From JAAZXR01 sp040265175 (GTDB taxonomy: Bacteria; Myxococcota_A; Polyangia; Nannocystales; Nannocystaceae), in assembly GCA_040265175.1 (NCBI GenBank), contig JBDQGY010000232.1, forward strand, positions 1 to 6,555: DNA of 6,555 nucleotides. Direction: 5' to 3'. Below, piece by piece: positions 6,060 to 6,555 of the stretch. Each line of letters starts with the position of its first letter. The stretch's first letter is position 1. The notes under the pieces were generated by a model. It did not search any database. It had not been told where the DNA came from and saw nothing but the letters and a program-made list of their open reading frames with translations. A program made the translations under genes and the position numbers.

Positions 6060-6555
6060 GCGACCGCGCGACGTAGCACGTCGCGATCGTGGGTATAGTG
6101 GTACTCGAGCTGGTCGTGACCGTAACGCTCCGCCGCTCCCACCGGACAGCTCGCGCGCGCCTCAGCGTAGACTCGCCATGACTCAACTGGCACGCGTGTC
6201 GCGCCCACGGGAATTGGCGCGGCGCGGAGGGCCTCCTCCATCGCGGGGCCGCACGGTCCTGGACAGCCATGACAAGGACCGACCGCTCCCGTCTCGAGAC
6301 TCGCCGCGGCCCACGGCGTGACGATGGCGGCGCGAAACGAAATCCAAGGGCCCCACTGAGGGTGTGCGACGAGCCCTGCAGGCCCAAGGCTCGCGAGCCC
6401 CGCCTGAATTGCGAGGTCACGCATGGACGGTGGCGTTGCTTCATGGGCGCACCTGACTCTCCATCGGCCTGCCTGCGCCTGTCCGGGGGTGAGCAGGGCC
6501 CCCATCGCCGCCGAGAGCATATGCTCGGTGACCGCGTCGAGAGGATCGGAGCACT
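6044..6555 (-). CDS. MMACHC/QueG-like cobalamin or Fe-S reductase, C-terminal part (5' partial)
   Basis: The frame is open to the right edge, so the start lies outside the window; 169 codons and a TGA stop are visible. The segment AGLASLGPAGLVAHPQWGPW followed by SFRAAIVTP resembles the region shared by epoxyqueuosine reductase (QueG) and the B12-processing protein MMACHC/CblC (compare the HPRFGGWFAIRG type of motif in human MMACHC). Then come cysteines spaced C-x2-C-x3-C (codons at 6274, 6265, 6253) and, 34 residues later, a fourth in SCPVGAAERYG (6148), which could hold a [4Fe-4S] cluster. The tail AAERYGHDQLEYHYTHD recalls the ERYSEEQKAYF stretch of MMACHC. I infer a cobalamin-dependent or related reductase; the choice between subfamilies is uncertain without the N-terminus. 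The 3' end overlaps the peptidase gene by 16 bp in convergent orientation. In-frame ATGs at 6520 and 6505 are probably internal. Confidence 0.6.
   Translation of the reverse strand, partial: CSDPLDAVTEHMLSAAMGALLTPGQAQAGRWRVRCAHEATPPSMRDLAIQAGLASLGPAGLVAHPQWGPWISFRAAIVTPWAAASLETGAVGPCHGCPGPCGPAMEEALRAAPIPVGATRVPVESWRVYAEARASCPVGAAERYGHDQLEYHYTHDRDVLRRAVAQRRK
6067..6085. terminator. Perfect 8-bp hairpin just after the peptidase stop, between convergent genes
   Basis: CGCGACGT (6067-6074) and ACGTCGCG (6078-6085) are perfect complements around the 3-nt loop AGC, starting 7 bp past the DPP IV stop. The stem is very GC-rich, but no T-run follows on either strand, so it is not a canonical intrinsic terminator. 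It lies inside the coding 3' end of the minus-strand gene (codons for RDVLRRA). It could end or stabilise the plus-strand transcript, or act as a two-way barrier. It could also be coincidence in GC-rich coding sequence. Confidence 0.4.

Noticed and set aside
5971..6321. Plus-strand open frame running past the peptidase stop
   Set aside because: It is low-complexity and Arg/Pro-rich, and lies opposite the minus-strand frame that carries HPQWGPW and the four-Cys pattern.

Overview
The window is GC-rich DNA with strongly G/C-biased third codon positions. It carries two exported lipoproteins with LPAC-type lipoboxes, and one has a long Asp-Gly linker right after its lipidated Cys. That linker style is common in predatory deltaproteobacteria (Myxococcota), especially the Nannocystis/Plesiocystis/Enhygromyxa group, so I infer a chromosomal segment from such an organism. 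No mobile element, tRNA, rRNA or CRISPR array is visible.

Layout: (1) On the minus strand from 1084 to the left edge is a flavin-dependent NAD(P)H reductase with a C-terminal plant-type [2Fe-2S] ferredoxin domain, cut just before its cluster cysteines. (2) A short AT-rich divergent intergenic region (1085-1254) holds a 7+7 bp inverted repeat that overlaps a sigma70-like promoter for the reductase; the predicted transcript start falls on or next to its ATG. (3) On the plus strand, 1255-2523 encodes a pectinacetylesterase/Notum-family serine esterase made as a lipoprotein. (4) After a 141-bp spacer with small hairpins comes a C45 (acyl-CoA:6-APA acyltransferase-like) Ntn hydrolase, 2665-3735. 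(5) It is followed almost without a gap by a lipoprotein dipeptidyl peptidase IV (S9B), 3756-6059. (6) On the minus strand, entering from the right edge and ending at 6044, is the C-terminal part of a probable MMACHC/QueG-like cobalamin-dependent or Fe-S reductase. Its 3' end overlaps the peptidase gene by 16 bp. A perfect 8-bp hairpin lies just past the peptidase stop, inside the convergent gene.

How the genes may work together: the C45 enzyme and DPP IV are packed like an operon. Both families act on amide or peptide bonds near N-termini, so removal of an N-acyl group followed by dipeptide clipping is a reasonable hypothesis for peptide scavenging or modification. The esterase upstream is also surface-anchored and hydrolytic, which fits a predatory or saprophytic lifestyle. 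The reductase would pass electrons from NAD(P)H to an oxygenase or desaturase that is not in the window. I see no clear sign of a wholly new system; the most interesting points are the divergent promoter/palindrome, the C45-DPP IV pairing and the truncated cobalamin-type reductase.
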